From NCBI GenBank assembly GCA_038002745.1, contig JBBODD010000001.1, positions 1,054,001 through 1,118,000 on the forward strand: a stretch of 64,000 nt of DNA, given 5' to 3'. The position numbers and the translations under genes are program-made. How positions within the stretch are numbered: position 1 is the stretch's first letter; every line of letters starts with the position of its first letter. Positions 25,288 to 34,452 of this stretch are shown piece after piece. The notes below the pieces were generated by a model. The model searched no databases. It had not been told where the DNA came from and worked only from the letters and a program-made list of their open reading frames with translations. The stretch comes from Bacillus sp. FSL H8-0547 (lineage in GTDB: Bacteria > Bacillota > Bacilli > Bacillales > Bacillaceae).

Positions 25288-27423
25288 TTAAACACTCCTG
25301 TTTTGCATGCTGTGCAGATGATGGTACAGACCCTTATTCTTAAGTAATGTCTCCTGTGTGTTGTATTCAACCAAACTCCCTCTGTCGATGACCATAATCC
25401 GATCCGCATCTTTTAAAGTGGAAAGCCTATGAGCTATAATCAGAACCGTTCTTCCATGACAGATTTTCTTTAAATTTTGTTGGATAATTGTTTCTGATTC
25501 GTAATCCAGTGCTGATGTTGCTTCATCCAATATCAAAATCTTTGGATTCGCAATCAAGGCTCGTGCTATAGCTATTCTTTGTCTCTGTCCACCTGATAAA
25601 GATGTTCCATTTTCACCAATGAGGGTATCATAGCCTTCCGGTAATTCTAAAATGAAGTCATGGGCACCAGCAATCTTCGCAACATTGATAACTTCATTCA
25701 TTGAAGAACCAGGTTTATTAAGTGAAATATTTTCCCGTATGCTTCCGTTGAACATAAAATTCTCTTGCAACACCACGCCAATCTGTTTACGAAGCCAAGA
25801 AGAATCAATAAGGGATGTATCAATCCCGTCTATAAGGATTTTTCCTTGTTCAGGAATGTATAATCTTTGGACTAGTTTAGAAACCGTACTCTTCCCGGAC
25901 CCACTCCTTCCAACTATCCCTACAACACTTCCTTGCGGTATTCTGAAAGACAAATCTCTTATAACTTCTGCAGACTTACTGTCATATCTAAACGTGACTC
26001 TTTTAAAATCGATTGTCCCATTAATGTTAGGCAATTTGGATTTCATGGTTCCTTTTAGATTTTCCTGTTTAGTGTCAAAGATATCACCTATCCGCTTTAC
26101 GGATATCCCTGTCTGCTGGAAATCCTGCCAAAGCTGTACAAGTCTAAGCACCGGCTCACTCACCCTGCTAGAAAGCATTTGAAATGCAATTAACTGACCA
26201 AGGCTTATTTCATTGTTGATAACCTGATGTGCACCGAAGAACAATATGGCGAGATACGTTGTCTTTTGGATAAACTGCGCTACCGCATTGGCATTCCCAG
26301 AAATGATTTGCGTCTTATAGCTGGAATAGATATACCGTGACTGAAGGTTGTCCCATTTTTGTTTAAAGTCTTCTTCTATAGAAAAAGTTTTAACGGTTTG
26401 GATTCCAGTCACTGTTTCAACTAAGAATGAGTGGGTATCAGCACCTCTGTTAAACTTCTCATCAAGTCTTTTTTTCATTAGAGGCGTAACAATTACTGAT
26501 AATAAAATTAAGAAAGGCAATGATCCAAGAACTATAAACGTGAGCTTTGGACTGTAGAAAAACAGTAAAAATATGTATACAAATATAAACATTGCATCAA
26601 GTATCGACGTTAGAGGCGTACCTGTTAGAAATCTTCTTATATTTTCAATTTCCTTTACTCTGGCGACTGTATCTCCCACACGTCTAACTTCGAAATATCG
26701 CAAAGGAAGATCAAGCAGATGCTTAAATAACCGTGAACTGAGAATTACATCGATTTTATTACCGGTATGATTGAATATGTAATTCCGGCTAATGTTGGTA
26801 AGAAATTCAAAAAACGCCACAACGATTAAAGCAACAGCCAGCACACTTAACGTGCTGTATCCATTATGAGCGAGAACTTTATCAATTAAGACTTGTACCA
26901 TTAGAGGCGTGAAAATAGAAAATAAATTCAAAAGCAGCGTTGCTATTATGACTTCAATAAGAGGTGCTTTATATTTAAACAAAAACGGCATAAACCACTT
27001 GAATCCAAATTTCTCTTCAGAGGATGAGTTTTCTACGTTATGCTTTTTGAATAAAATAACCTTGCCGTTCCAGAGATCTTCAAAAGTGTCCTGATTTAAT
27101 GTAATTGTCTTATTCAATGCTGCGTCAAAAACCAAATACTCAAATTCCGACGACTTTGCCATGATATAAAACTTGTCTTCATAACTTTGAAACATAAAAG
27201 GAGTAGGTAATTTCTTTACCTTTTTTAACGACAAATTCGCTTCTTTTGCTTTGAGTCCAAGCTGTTTAGCGTTGTAGATTATGTCCGTACTTTTATATTG
27301 TCTGTTGTCGATGGGATTGCTTAAATCCGTATTAGAAAAAGGAATTTCAAGTATTCTTAACATAACAATTAAAGCAGCATATCCTGTGTCTATGCTTTTG
27401 TTTTTGCTGATTAGTGCCTCCAT
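25288..27423 (-). CDS. HlyB-like ABC exporter with inactive C39-like domain (711 aa)
   Basis: Type I secretion ATPase. Residues 1-140 form a C39-peptidase-like domain lacking the catalytic Cys (IDTGYAALIVML where peptidases have a DCGxxxL-type site), as in HlyB, where it binds the substrate instead of cutting it. Six TM helices follow (about 150-440). The ATPase domain has Walker A GRSGSGKST (Lys511), signature LSGGQRQR, Walker B ILILDEATSA and the H-loop IAHRLST. First gene of the minus-strand operon; ATG preceded by AAGGAGATAAGCTACC. A non-peptidase domain argues for an intact C-terminal-signal substrate, which fits the RTX protein three genes downstream. Confidence 0.93.
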   Translation of the reverse strand: MEALISKNKSIDTGYAALIVMLRILEIPFSNTDLSNPIDNRQYKSTDIIYNAKQLGLKAKEANLSLKKVKKLPTPFMFQSYEDKFYIMAKSSEFEYLVFDAALNKTITLNQDTFEDLWNGKVILFKKHNVENSSSEEKFGFKWFMPFLFKYKAPLIEVIIATLLLNLFSIFTPLMVQVLIDKVLAHNGYSTLSVLAVALIVVAFFEFLTNISRNYIFNHTGNKIDVILSSRLFKHLLDLPLRYFEVRRVGDTVARVKEIENIRRFLTGTPLTSILDAMFIFVYIFLLFFYSPKLTFIVLGSLPFLILLSVIVTPLMKKRLDEKFNRGADTHSFLVETVTGIQTVKTFSIEEDFKQKWDNLQSRYIYSSYKTQIISGNANAVAQFIQKTTYLAILFFGAHQVINNEISLGQLIAFQMLSSRVSEPVLRLVQLWQDFQQTGISVKRIGDIFDTKQENLKGTMKSKLPNINGTIDFKRVTFRYDSKSAEVIRDLSFRIPQGSVVGIVGRSGSGKSTVSKLVQRLYIPEQGKILIDGIDTSLIDSSWLRKQIGVVLQENFMFNGSIRENISLNKPGSSMNEVINVAKIAGAHDFILELPEGYDTLIGENGTSLSGGQRQRIAIARALIANPKILILDEATSALDYESETIIQQNLKKICHGRTVLIIAHRLSTLKDADRIMVIDRGSLVEYNTQETLLKNKGLYHHLHSMQNRSV

Positions 27424-28257
27424 GGTAGCTTATCTCCTTAAAAACTAATGAAATCTAGTCATTGAGTAATTATATTAAACTAGTATAAACGTAATGGATT
27501 TGATGGTAATAATCAACAATTTATTACAAAATAATCTAAAATAACCCTAATTTATACAAAAATATTTTGTATTAAATGTTTTCTTTCTAAAACATAAACC
27601 AGGAAAGAAAGCCCTGTTAAACTAAAAAAATTAAACTTACTGGTTAATTTTACATATACAAACAATAACATTACATATGAGTGTTTTAATGAATTATATT
27701 AATCTAGATATAAATTGTTAAGAAGCTTGATTTACATAGTGTTAACGTTTACTCAAAGGTTTAATTGAAATCTATGGTAATAAAATAACCAACCCTGAAG
27801 GTTGGTTTAACGAGTTTCAACTATATGAATAGAAAATTTTTATAATTGAACTTTCCAGTATTTTTTGAGTTTTATCAATGAAATAAAACACTATCATTAT
27901 TATTAAGTGGTAATCGAATTTGCTTCTTATAAACTTCAAAAACCTTTGAGCTGCAATATTGGTTTTCTAATCGCTAACCCAATAAATCCATGTTGCTTTA
28001 ATTCTAAAGGGTTAAGAATAAGTCTATTCAACCTTTTTCTGGCATGAATTTAGGCAAAAGTATGGTAATAGATGTTCCCTTATTCAGTTTACTCTTTATA
28101 AATAAATGCCCGCCATTTTGACAAATTCTACATCCGTCACTACTGAATCATTCTAGACCTGAGGAGAATATTGACCCGATTGATTCAATTAGCACAAAAA
28201 ACTGCTGTTTTAAAAGGTAAGTAACCATTGCTTATGGTATTTTATCTCGTCAAACAA
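27424..28257. other. AT-rich region upstream of the exporter operon
   Basis: About 830 bp with no intact gene. It contains the presumed promoter of the operon (not resolved), a hairpin at 27789-27810 (AACCAACC-CTGAA-GGTTGGTT) and the kinase remnant described separately. The composition is markedly more AT-rich than the core genes. Confidence 0.6.
28028..28147 (-). pseudogene. Remnant of a histidine-kinase C-terminus
   Basis: About 40 codons read QNGGHLFIKSKLNKGTSITI-LLPKF, matching the last strand and G2 region of HisKA-type ATPase domains (xGGxxxxxSxxxKGTxFxxxLP). Frame is closed upstream by a stop at 28148-28150 and no kinase start is nearby. It is a decayed piece, not a gene. Confidence 0.55.
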
Positions 28258-29001
28258 TTATTTTTTAGTGAATTCCTGAATTCTCCTATTTTCAAGTTCA
28301 GCAACGTAAATATTTCCTTGCACATCCACTGCAATATCATGGGGAATCTTCAGCTGCCCTTCTTGACTTCCCTTGTTCCAAAACGTTCCAGTATAGTTCC
28401 CTGTCTGTCCAAAATAATAATCTGACTCGTTAAATTCTCCTTTGCACCGTTTAACGAATCACCGCCGTCCACAACGTATATTTTTCCATCACTTCCGGCT
28501 TCTACACCAAACGGCCTGCCGATTTCCGGCGTATTCCAATCGTCGATGTAGCGACCGTTTTTATTGAATACCTGTACACGGGCATTGCTGCGGTCTGCGA
28601 CATAGATGCTGCCTTCGCTGTCACTGGTGATTCCATGCGGCAAGTTGAATTCTCCCTGATTACTTCCAAGTTTATTTATATAAACTAAATAACTGATAGC
28701 GACCAAGAATATTGAACAAATATTTATAATCGTTGTATGCCCTACCTTATTAAATCGATGGTAAATGAGAGTTAGTACAAACAGTAATATTAATTGAAGT
28801 ACTAATGTTACATAAAAGTACATATGTAGAGAAGATTTAGATCCTACGTATATACCTGTACCCACCAAAAAAAACAATTAATGAAATTCTAGTAGTAATC
28901 TTATTCATTCTACTACTATTAAATTCTACTATCTGAGCTAGAAGTAATGCTATTCCTAACACGATAAAACTAATTAAGATATGAAGTAAAAATGCCAACA
29001 A
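28258..29001 (-). pseudogene. Membrane-anchored NHL-repeat protein, two frameshifts
   Basis: Joining three frames gives a coherent protein. It has about four N-terminal TM helices (from TTG 29001, AGGGG upstream) and then NHL/beta-propeller repeats (LPHGITSDSEGSIYVADRSN; RPFGVEAGSDGKIYVVDGGD; IPHDIAVDVQGNIYVAELEN). The first break is in a run of eight T near 28873. The second, at about 28375 in ACAAGGGAAG, needs one extra base to restore frame. Without correction the middle frame ends early at the second break. NHL proteins are usually extracellular or binding scaffolds. Either a decaying gene or two homopolymer sequencing errors. Confidence 0.7.
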
Positions 29002-29123
29002 AATTTGTTTCCCCTATCTTCTCTAAAGTTTAACCCAATCTTCCATTAAACTGCCCTATAACTGAATAACTAATATTTCCATTTTAACACAATCATACTT
29101 CGTTCTGCTTTAATATGTTAAAT

Positions 29124-29159
29124 GAAAAAACACGTCACTTTGGCTGTGAAAATGTGTGA
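29124..29159 (-). terminator. Possible minus-strand hairpin terminator
   Basis: Imperfect stem CACATTTTCAC..GTGACGTG followed by TTTTTTC on the minus strand. Confidence 0.4.
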
Positions 29160-29347
29160 GAATTACTATTCGATTTTCATTTTTCACTTCTGAAGCAAAC
29201 CCGTTAGGACAAAACTTGTTTTTTAAATTTCTTCAAAGTACATGTAAGAATAAGAAGAACTTGACAGTACTCCTGCGAATAGCGCCACATATGGTGGAGC
29301 CATCACGCAAAAAGTGGCAGCACTCCGAGGAGCCATTATTGCTTTCT

Positions 29348-29392
29348 GCACAAAAAAATCCGAAACTATTCCAGTCCGGATTTTTCTTGTGC
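29348..29392. terminator. Bidirectional terminator after the ThuA operon
   Basis: GCACAAAAAAATCCG ... CGGATTTTTCTTGTGC, a long A/T-flanked stem, downstream of the ThuA stop on the minus strand. Confidence 0.7.
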
Positions 29393-29447
29393 TGTCTCAC
29401 TTTTGCCCAGTCTCTTTTTAGATAATGGAGCAGAAAGTCTATTCTTT

Positions 29448-30170
29448 TTACGCCTTAACCGTAATCTTCTCAAGCGGCTTCGCATTTCCGTAAACCGGGT
29501 AGTCGCGTTTCACAGGTGCGGCCCATTTTGCTGCGTTTACGAGCACTTTTTGTACTTCTTTGTTGTGGTAAGTCGGGTATGTTTCATGTCCCGGACGGAA
29601 GTAGAAGATTTTGCCATTTCCTCTTTGGTATGTGCAGCCTGAACGGAAGACTTCTCCGCCTTCAAACCAGCTGACAAATACCAGTTGATCCGGAGCCGGA
29701 ATGTCGAAGTGCTCGCCGTACATTTCTTCTTTTTCGATTTCGATGTACTCTCCGATGCCTTCTGCAATCGGGTGAGATGGATCAACGACCCACAGGCGCT
29801 CTTTGTCATCTGCTTCGCGCCATTTCAGGTCGCACGATGTACCCATAAGCTTTTTGAAGATTTTTGAGAAGTGGCCTGAGTGAAGAACGACAAGCCCCAT
29901 TCCTTCTAAAACACGCTTTTGTACGCGCTCAACGATTTCATCTGATACTTCATCGTGTGCAAGATGTCCCCACCAGAAAAGAACGTCCGTGCTGTTCAAT
30001 ACGTCTTCTGTTAATCCGTGCTCAGCCTCATCAAGAGTAGCCGTTGAAGCGTCGTAACCGTTTTCTTTCAGGAACCCGGCAATGGCTCCGTGAATGCCTT
30101 CCGGATAGATGTCTGCTACAACCGGATTTTTCTGTTCGTGTCTGTTTTCGTTCCAAACTGTGATTTTCAT
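29448..30170 (-). CDS. ThuA-like trehalose utilisation protein (240 aa)
   Basis: Class I glutamine-amidotransferase-like fold of the ThuA family. It starts with [10 protein letters not shown] and contains [27 protein letters not shown] and [16 protein letters not shown], all typical of ThuA. ThuA takes part in oxidising trehalose-type disaccharides to 3-keto derivatives in rhizobia. Full length. ATG with AAGGAGATTACTACT upstream. Last gene of the ABC sugar operon (82-bp gap), which suggests the imported sugar is a disaccharide or its keto derivative. The dehydrogenase partner (ThuB) is not in the window. Confidence 0.88.
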   Translation of the reverse strand: MKITVWNENRHEQKNPVVADIYPEGIHGAIAGFLKENGYDASTATLDEAEHGLTEDVLNSTDVLFWWGHLAHDEVSDEIVERVQKRVLEGMGLVVLHSGHFSKIFKKLMGTSCDLKWREADDKERLWVVDPSHPIAEGIGEYIEIEKEEMYGEHFDIPAPDQLVFVSWFEGGEVFRSGCTYQRGNGKIFYFRPGHETYPTYHNKEVQKVLVNAAKWAAPVKRDYPVYGNAKPLEKITVKA

Positions 30171-30252
30171 AGTAGTAATCTCCTTATTTTCCTGAGTAGT
30201 TTATTAAATCTTTCTTTTTCCAATATACAATAATTTCACTTAATAGAGAAAA

Positions 30253-31074
30253 TTATTTTATAGATCCTTTCATGACTCCGCTTATAATCCATTTTTGTGC
30301 AAACACATAAACGATGATCATCGGGACCAGAGCCAGAAGGTAGGATGCAAATGCGAGATTATAATCTGTGCTGAACTGCGACTGGAATATATACTGTACA
30401 AGCGGCAGTGTCGCCATGTCGCTGTCGCTCAGGACGACTAGCGGCAGCAGGAAGTCATTCCATGCGCCAAGGCACGTCAGGATTGCAACCGTAGCATTCA
30501 TTGGCGCAAGCAGAGGGAAAATGACTTTCCAGAACACGCCCCAAGTTGACGCACCGTCCACAATGGCAGCCTCTTCAAGCTCCTTTGGAATCGACCTGAT
30601 ATAGCCTACATAAATAAAGATGTTAAACGATAGATTGTAGACAATGTACAGAATCACAAGTCCAATCAGATTATCCATATTCCACAAGGCAGTCTGCCTT
30701 ACAATCGGCAGCATGATAATCGGGAAAGGGATAAACATCGCGCTGACAAAATAGTAAAACGTAAATTTATAAAACTTCTTATGCATATTGCGTGCGATCG
30801 CATAGGCGACCATGGAGTTTGTAAAAACCGTGAAAATCACGACAAGCACAGTGACAAACACGCTGTTTTTCAATGCATTGAAGAAATTCGTCATTTCAAT
30901 CGCCTGGGCAAAGTTGGCAAGCGACCAGTTCTGCGGCAGAGCAAGCAGATTGCCGGCAAGCTCCTGCGGGGTTTTAAACGCAATCGTAACCGTCAGATAC
31001 AGCGGAAACAGGATAAACACGGCACCGAGTATCAATAGGATGGTCACTGGCCAGTTGGTTTTCTTGCTGATCAT
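30253..31074 (-). CDS. Carbohydrate ABC transporter permease, MalG type (273 aa)
   Basis: Inner-membrane subunit of a CUT1 sugar importer with six predicted TM helices. The EAA loop reads EEAAIVDGASTWGVFWKVIFPLL and contacts the ATPase. Overlaps the MalF-type permease gene by 4 bp (ATGA). No ATPase gene is present in this cluster; Bacillus CUT1 systems commonly share the ATPase MsmX encoded elsewhere. Confidence 0.93.
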   Translation of the reverse strand: MISKKTNWPVTILLILGAVFILFPLYLTVTIAFKTPQELAGNLLALPQNWSLANFAQAIEMTNFFNALKNSVFVTVLVVIFTVFTNSMVAYAIARNMHKKFYKFTFYYFVSAMFIPFPIIMLPIVRQTALWNMDNLIGLVILYIVYNLSFNIFIYVGYIRSIPKELEEAAIVDGASTWGVFWKVIFPLLAPMNATVAILTCLGAWNDFLLPLVVLSDSDMATLPLVQYIFQSQFSTDYNLAFASYLLALVPMIIVYVFAQKWIISGVMKGSIK

Positions 31075-31955
31075 CCGTTCCCCACCTCTCTTTTTTCAAG
31101 AATCTTAAGCTGGAAGATGGAAAAGACGACAATGACGATAAAGTAGATCACGGCATTGGCCGACTGATACGCAAACTCCCCGCCCTGGAATCCGCCTCTG
31201 TAAATCAGGAGAGAAATCGATTCCGTCGACTGACCCGGACCTCCGCCCGTAAGCGCGATGATCTGGTCAAACACCATCAGGAAGCCTTTCATGGAAAGGA
31301 TCATATTGATGGTGAAAAATGGCGCAATCAGCGGAAACGTAATTTTCCAGAACTTCGTCCACATTCCAGCACCGTCAATGCTTGCAGCTTCATACAGGTC
31401 TTCTGTAATCGTAACAAGTCCTGCAAGATAAAGAATCGTATTAAACGCGATGGCCTGCCAGACCGCTACAATGACAATGCCGATCCAGGCAAGGTTCGGG
31501 TCGCCAAGAATGTTTTTGGACAGGGCTTCAATTCCAAGTCCTCCTGCGATATCAGGAAGAAAGTGTGTAAAAATAAAATTGAAGATAAATCCGACAATCA
31601 GAATGCTGAGAATATAAGGCATAAAATACACGGCTCTCAGCGTCTTGCGGAACTTAATTTTTGCATTCAGCCCCATCGCGATCAGAAGACTGAAGAAATT
31701 GACAAGAATCGTTGAGATGATCGCAAACTGAAACGTGAAGCCGTATGCGTGAAGCGCCCGTTCATCTTTAAAGACGTTCAAGTAGTTTTTCAGGCCGACA
31801 AAATTCCATTCCCCGTAGCCTCTCCAGTCGGTGAAGCTGTAGAAGATGCCCTGCAGCGCAGGATACGTGTGAAAAATAAAGAACAGGAGAACGGCCGGTA
31901 TTGTCATGATCATAAACACTTTTTCTTTGTTGCCCATCTTGCTTTTCATCTCCAA
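31071..31955 (-). CDS. Sugar ABC transporter permease, MalF type (294 aa)
   Basis: Six-TM CUT1 permease with the EAA loop YEAASIDGAGMWTKFWKITFPLIAP split across its typical position (residues about 190-215). Lies 24 bp downstream of the binding-protein gene and overlaps the MalG-type partner. Together they form the heterodimeric channel for the solute delivered by the lipoprotein upstream. Confidence 0.93.
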   Translation of the reverse strand: MEMKSKMGNKEKVFMIMTIPAVLLFFIFHTYPALQGIFYSFTDWRGYGEWNFVGLKNYLNVFKDERALHAYGFTFQFAIISTILVNFFSLLIAMGLNAKIKFRKTLRAVYFMPYILSILIVGFIFNFIFTHFLPDIAGGLGIEALSKNILGDPNLAWIGIVIVAVWQAIAFNTILYLAGLVTITEDLYEAASIDGAGMWTKFWKITFPLIAPFFTINMILSMKGFLMVFDQIIALTGGGPGQSTESISLLIYRGGFQGGEFAYQSANAVIYFIVIVVFSIFQLKILEKREVGNG

Positions 31956-31979
31956 TCCTTTAGGATTCGGGACCCGCTT

Positions 31980-33212
31980 TTAGCGGTCCTCAACCTTCTC
32001 CCATTCTCTGTCCATCTTTTTCAGGAATGCGTCTTTCTTTTTGCTGATTAAAAATTCCTGAAGAATGTTTTCTGCTCCCATTCCGGCAGGATAGTAATGG
32101 TCCTGGAAGCTTGTGATATTGTCCTGCTCAAAGTTTTCTTTGATTCCTTCAAACACGGGGTCTTCCTGGTAGACACCTTCAATGGCTGAAAAGGCCTTCT
32201 GTTCATCGATGTATTTCTTCGCTGTTTCTTTTTCCAGCATAAACTGCAGGAACTGCTCTGCTTCTTTCTTGTGCTCACTGTCTTTGCTCACAGAAAGCAG
32301 GACGTCAACTCCGGAAATCAGCTTGTTTTTCTCGGGATCGTTCGTTACCGGCATCGGGAAGACGCCAAGCTCCATCTCCGGATTTGCTTTTATAATCTCC
32401 GGGATGGCCCAGTTTCCCTGGATGTACATGACGCCATCGCCATTTGCGAATGCGTTGTTTCCATCACCGTAAGCAGTGCCGAAGTTATCATCGTGGCCGT
32501 ATTCGGTAAGAGTCAGCAGTTTATCCGCCACTTCGTCATAGCTTTTGACAAAAGACGTTTTTCCTGAGCTTTTTTGCTGGGCAAATTCTTCACCCGCCAG
32601 CACTCCACCCAGTGAGTTAAGGGAAATCATGCCCGTCCACGCATCTTTAAGCGTAAAATAGATCGGAATCTCTCCTGCTTCCTTTGATTTTTCAAGAACG
32701 GAGATAAATTCATCCCATGTCTTTGGAACTTCAAGGCCAAGCTCTTCAAATTTTTGTTTGTTATAGATGACCGTGTTTGCATTGGTCGCATATGGAAGTC
32801 CGTACACACCGTCTTTTTCAGGTCCGACAAGCCTGTTGATCATCTCAAGGTAGGAAGGCTGAACCGAATCGACCAGGTCAGAATCACTGAAATCCTCAAG
32901 CACACCTGCTCGCCCAAGCTCCCCGTAAGTTGCGTTCCCAGCAATCAGCATCACATCCGGAATATCGTTTTTGATCAGCTTTGTGCGCAGGACGGTTTCT
33001 GCCTCAGGAGGAGAATCAAATTTAACGTTGATATCCGGATTTTCTGATTCGAATTCTTCAATCAGGCCCTTATATGTATTGATGTTCTCTGACTTATTTG
33101 AAAAGAGGGTGAGCGTCGTTTTTCCGTCCTCGCTCTCACCTGGTGAACATCCTGCAAGGATAGATGCGCTGAGCGCCATGCCCGCTGCAAAAATCGTCCA
33201 TTTCTTTTTCAT
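31980..33212 (-). CDS. Sugar-binding lipoprotein of the ABC importer (410 aa)
   Basis: Extracellular solute-binding protein family 1. Type II signal peptide with lipobox ILAGC (Cys22). The body has TLTLFSNKSENINTYKGLIEEF at its start and the hinge-type segments LPYATNANTVIYNKQKFEELG and YIQGNWAIPEI typical of CUT1 binding proteins. First gene of the operon. GGGGAGGCGATAGGA lies before the ATG. The upstream gap holds two inverted repeats that may be the LacI-type operator. Confidence 0.92.
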   Translation of the reverse strand: MKKKWTIFAAGMALSASILAGCSPGESEDGKTTLTLFSNKSENINTYKGLIEEFESENPDINVKFDSPPEAETVLRTKLIKNDIPDVMLIAGNATYGELGRAGVLEDFSDSDLVDSVQPSYLEMINRLVGPEKDGVYGLPYATNANTVIYNKQKFEELGLEVPKTWDEFISVLEKSKEAGEIPIYFTLKDAWTGMISLNSLGGVLAGEEFAQQKSSGKTSFVKSYDEVADKLLTLTEYGHDDNFGTAYGDGNNAFANGDGVMYIQGNWAIPEIIKANPEMELGVFPMPVTNDPEKNKLISGVDVLLSVSKDSEHKKEAEQFLQFMLEKETAKKYIDEQKAFSAIEGVYQEDPVFEGIKENFEQDNITSFQDHYYPAGMGAENILQEFLISKKKDAFLKKMDREWEKVEDR

Positions 33213-33239
33213 TCCTATCGCCTCCCCGTTATAACTAAT

Positions 33240-33259
33240 TTGAGTAAACGCATACTCAA
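33240..33259. promoter_or_regulatory. Inverted repeat upstream of the binding-protein gene
   Basis: TTGAGTA-AACGCA-TACTCAA, perfect 7-bp arms, 28 bases upstream of the binding-protein start. Confidence 0.5.
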
Positions 33260-33275
33260 TCTTCTAAAAAAAGAA

Positions 33276-33291
33276 ACGTAAACGTTTACGT
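33276..33291. promoter_or_regulatory. LacI-type operator
   Basis: Perfect 16-bp palindrome ACGTAAACGTTTACGT, with the central CG and AAACGTTT core typical of LacI-family sites. It lies between the sugar operon and the LacI-family gene's 3' end, next to the operon's promoter region. Confidence 0.75.
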
Positions 33292-33314
33292 AAAGTGTAA
33301 AAAAGAGAAGAAAG

Positions 33315-34325
33315 CTAGCTCCTCAATTTCAACACGCTGTTTCTCTCAGCAATTGAATGCGGCATGATCCGGCTTTCAATCATTTCATCGCCATCCATCA
33401 AATCAAAAATCATTTGAGCCGCTTTTTCCCCCATTTCATAAAATGGCTGGGCAACCGACGTAAGAGGCGGAATCGTCATATCTGCAATCTTCAGGTTGTC
33501 ATAGCCGATAATGGAAAGATCGTCCGGAACCCGTATGCCAAGCCGGTAGGCGGAAGAAATCGCCCCCACCGCGATATCGTCGCTCGCTGCAAAAACAGCT
33601 GTTACATCAGGAAGCTGCTTCTTCAGCAGTTTCAGCCCTTCTGTTCCGTCTGAGAACGTAAACCCTCTCATTCGCGCAATAAAGCTGTCATCAGCGGGAA
33701 GCTCGTAATCGCTCATGGCATCCAGGTAACCTTCAATCCTCGGCTTCCCTGCAATCAGGTCCTGATCGTTGCCGCTGATCATTCCGATCCGTTTATGGCC
33801 TTGTTTAATCAAGTACTGCACAGCCGCATAGGCCGCGCGCCTGTCATCCACTTTCACATACGGCACGGGATATGCCCGCGATTCTGTAGAGAGGAGCACG
33901 AGCGGAATATTCATCTTCTGAATAAACTCGTAGTATTCTTCTTTTAAAATTTCACTTGTAAAAATAATGCCGTCTACGCGTTTCTCATTCAGCAGGTGCA
34001 GATATTTCATCGTTTTTAAGCCGTTTGATTCCGTGTGGCAGACAATCACACTCGATCCAAGCTCATGTGCAGTCTTCTCAATGCCGGCCAGCAGCTCTGT
34101 AGCAAGCATGCTTGAGAGCGCGGGAAAAAGAACGCCGATGGTTGAGGTTTTTTTGTTGATCAGCCCTCTTGCAATCGCATTTGGATGATAATCAAGCTCC
34201 TCAATGGCTTTCAGGACTTTTTTCTTCGTCTGTTCGGAATAGCCCTTCTGATTGTTGAGAATTCTGGATACGGTTGCAATCGAGACATTTGCCTTCTTTG
34301 CAACATCCTTTATGGTGTAAGCCAT
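33315..34325 (-). CDS. LacI-family repressor (336 aa)
   Basis: DNA-binding regulator of the neighbouring sugar operon. The N-terminal helix-turn-helix reads YTIKDVAKKANVSIATVSR with the hinge helix AIARGL. A periplasmic-binding-protein-like effector domain follows, ending IAERNSVLKLRS. I choose the ATG of MAYTIKD (34325) because AGGTGGGAA precedes it and because family members start 1-3 residues before the helix-turn-helix; the longer frame adds 45 unrelated residues. The gene is on the same strand upstream of the operon but has its own operator-like site, suggesting autoregulation. Likely effector: the imported sugar or its phosphate. Confidence 0.92.
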   Translation of the reverse strand: MAYTIKDVAKKANVSIATVSRILNNQKGYSEQTKKKVLKAIEELDYHPNAIARGLINKKTSTIGVLFPALSSMLATELLAGIEKTAHELGSSVIVCHTESNGLKTMKYLHLLNEKRVDGIIFTSEILKEEYYEFIQKMNIPLVLLSTESRAYPVPYVKVDDRRAAYAAVQYLIKQGHKRIGMISGNDQDLIAGKPRIEGYLDAMSDYELPADDSFIARMRGFTFSDGTEGLKLLKKQLPDVTAVFAASDDIAVGAISSAYRLGIRVPDDLSIIGYDNLKIADMTIPPLTSVAQPFYEMGEKAAQMIFDLMDGDEMIESRIMPHSIAERNSVLKLRS

Positions 34326-34354
34326 TTCCCACCTTCTCTCCCGCTCTGGCGTGT

Positions 34355-34373
34355 GAGTAAACGTTTTCGTAAA
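34355..34373. promoter_or_regulatory. Operator-like site upstream of the LacI-type gene
   Basis: GAGTAAACGTTTTCGTAAA shares TAAACGTTT with the palindrome at 33276 and lies about 30 bp before the repressor start. Confidence 0.55.
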
Positions 34374-34424
34374 TTGATCGTACCACCAAATGAAAGCATT
34401 TTCAATACCTTTTTTGACCAAATA

Positions 34425-34452
34425 AATAAGAGCCCCCGAAAGGACTCTTATT
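34425..34452 (-). terminator. Terminator overlapping the hydrolase stop codon
   Basis: AATAAGAG ... CTCTTATT stem containing the TAA stop, followed on the minus strand by TATTTATTTGG. Confidence 0.75.

Noticed and set aside
23145-27423. HlyC-type acyltransferase in the RTX operon
   Set aside because: All four operon frames were read and none resembles HlyC; the RTX protein also lacks an obvious acylation region, so activation by acylation is not supported.
25288-27423. Exporter as a bacteriocin peptidase-transporter
   Set aside because: The catalytic Cys of the C39 domain is absent and no double-glycine leader peptide gene was found nearby.
27424-28257. Extra genes in the AT-rich gap
   Set aside because: Only short frames without ribosome binding sites, apart from the kinase remnant.
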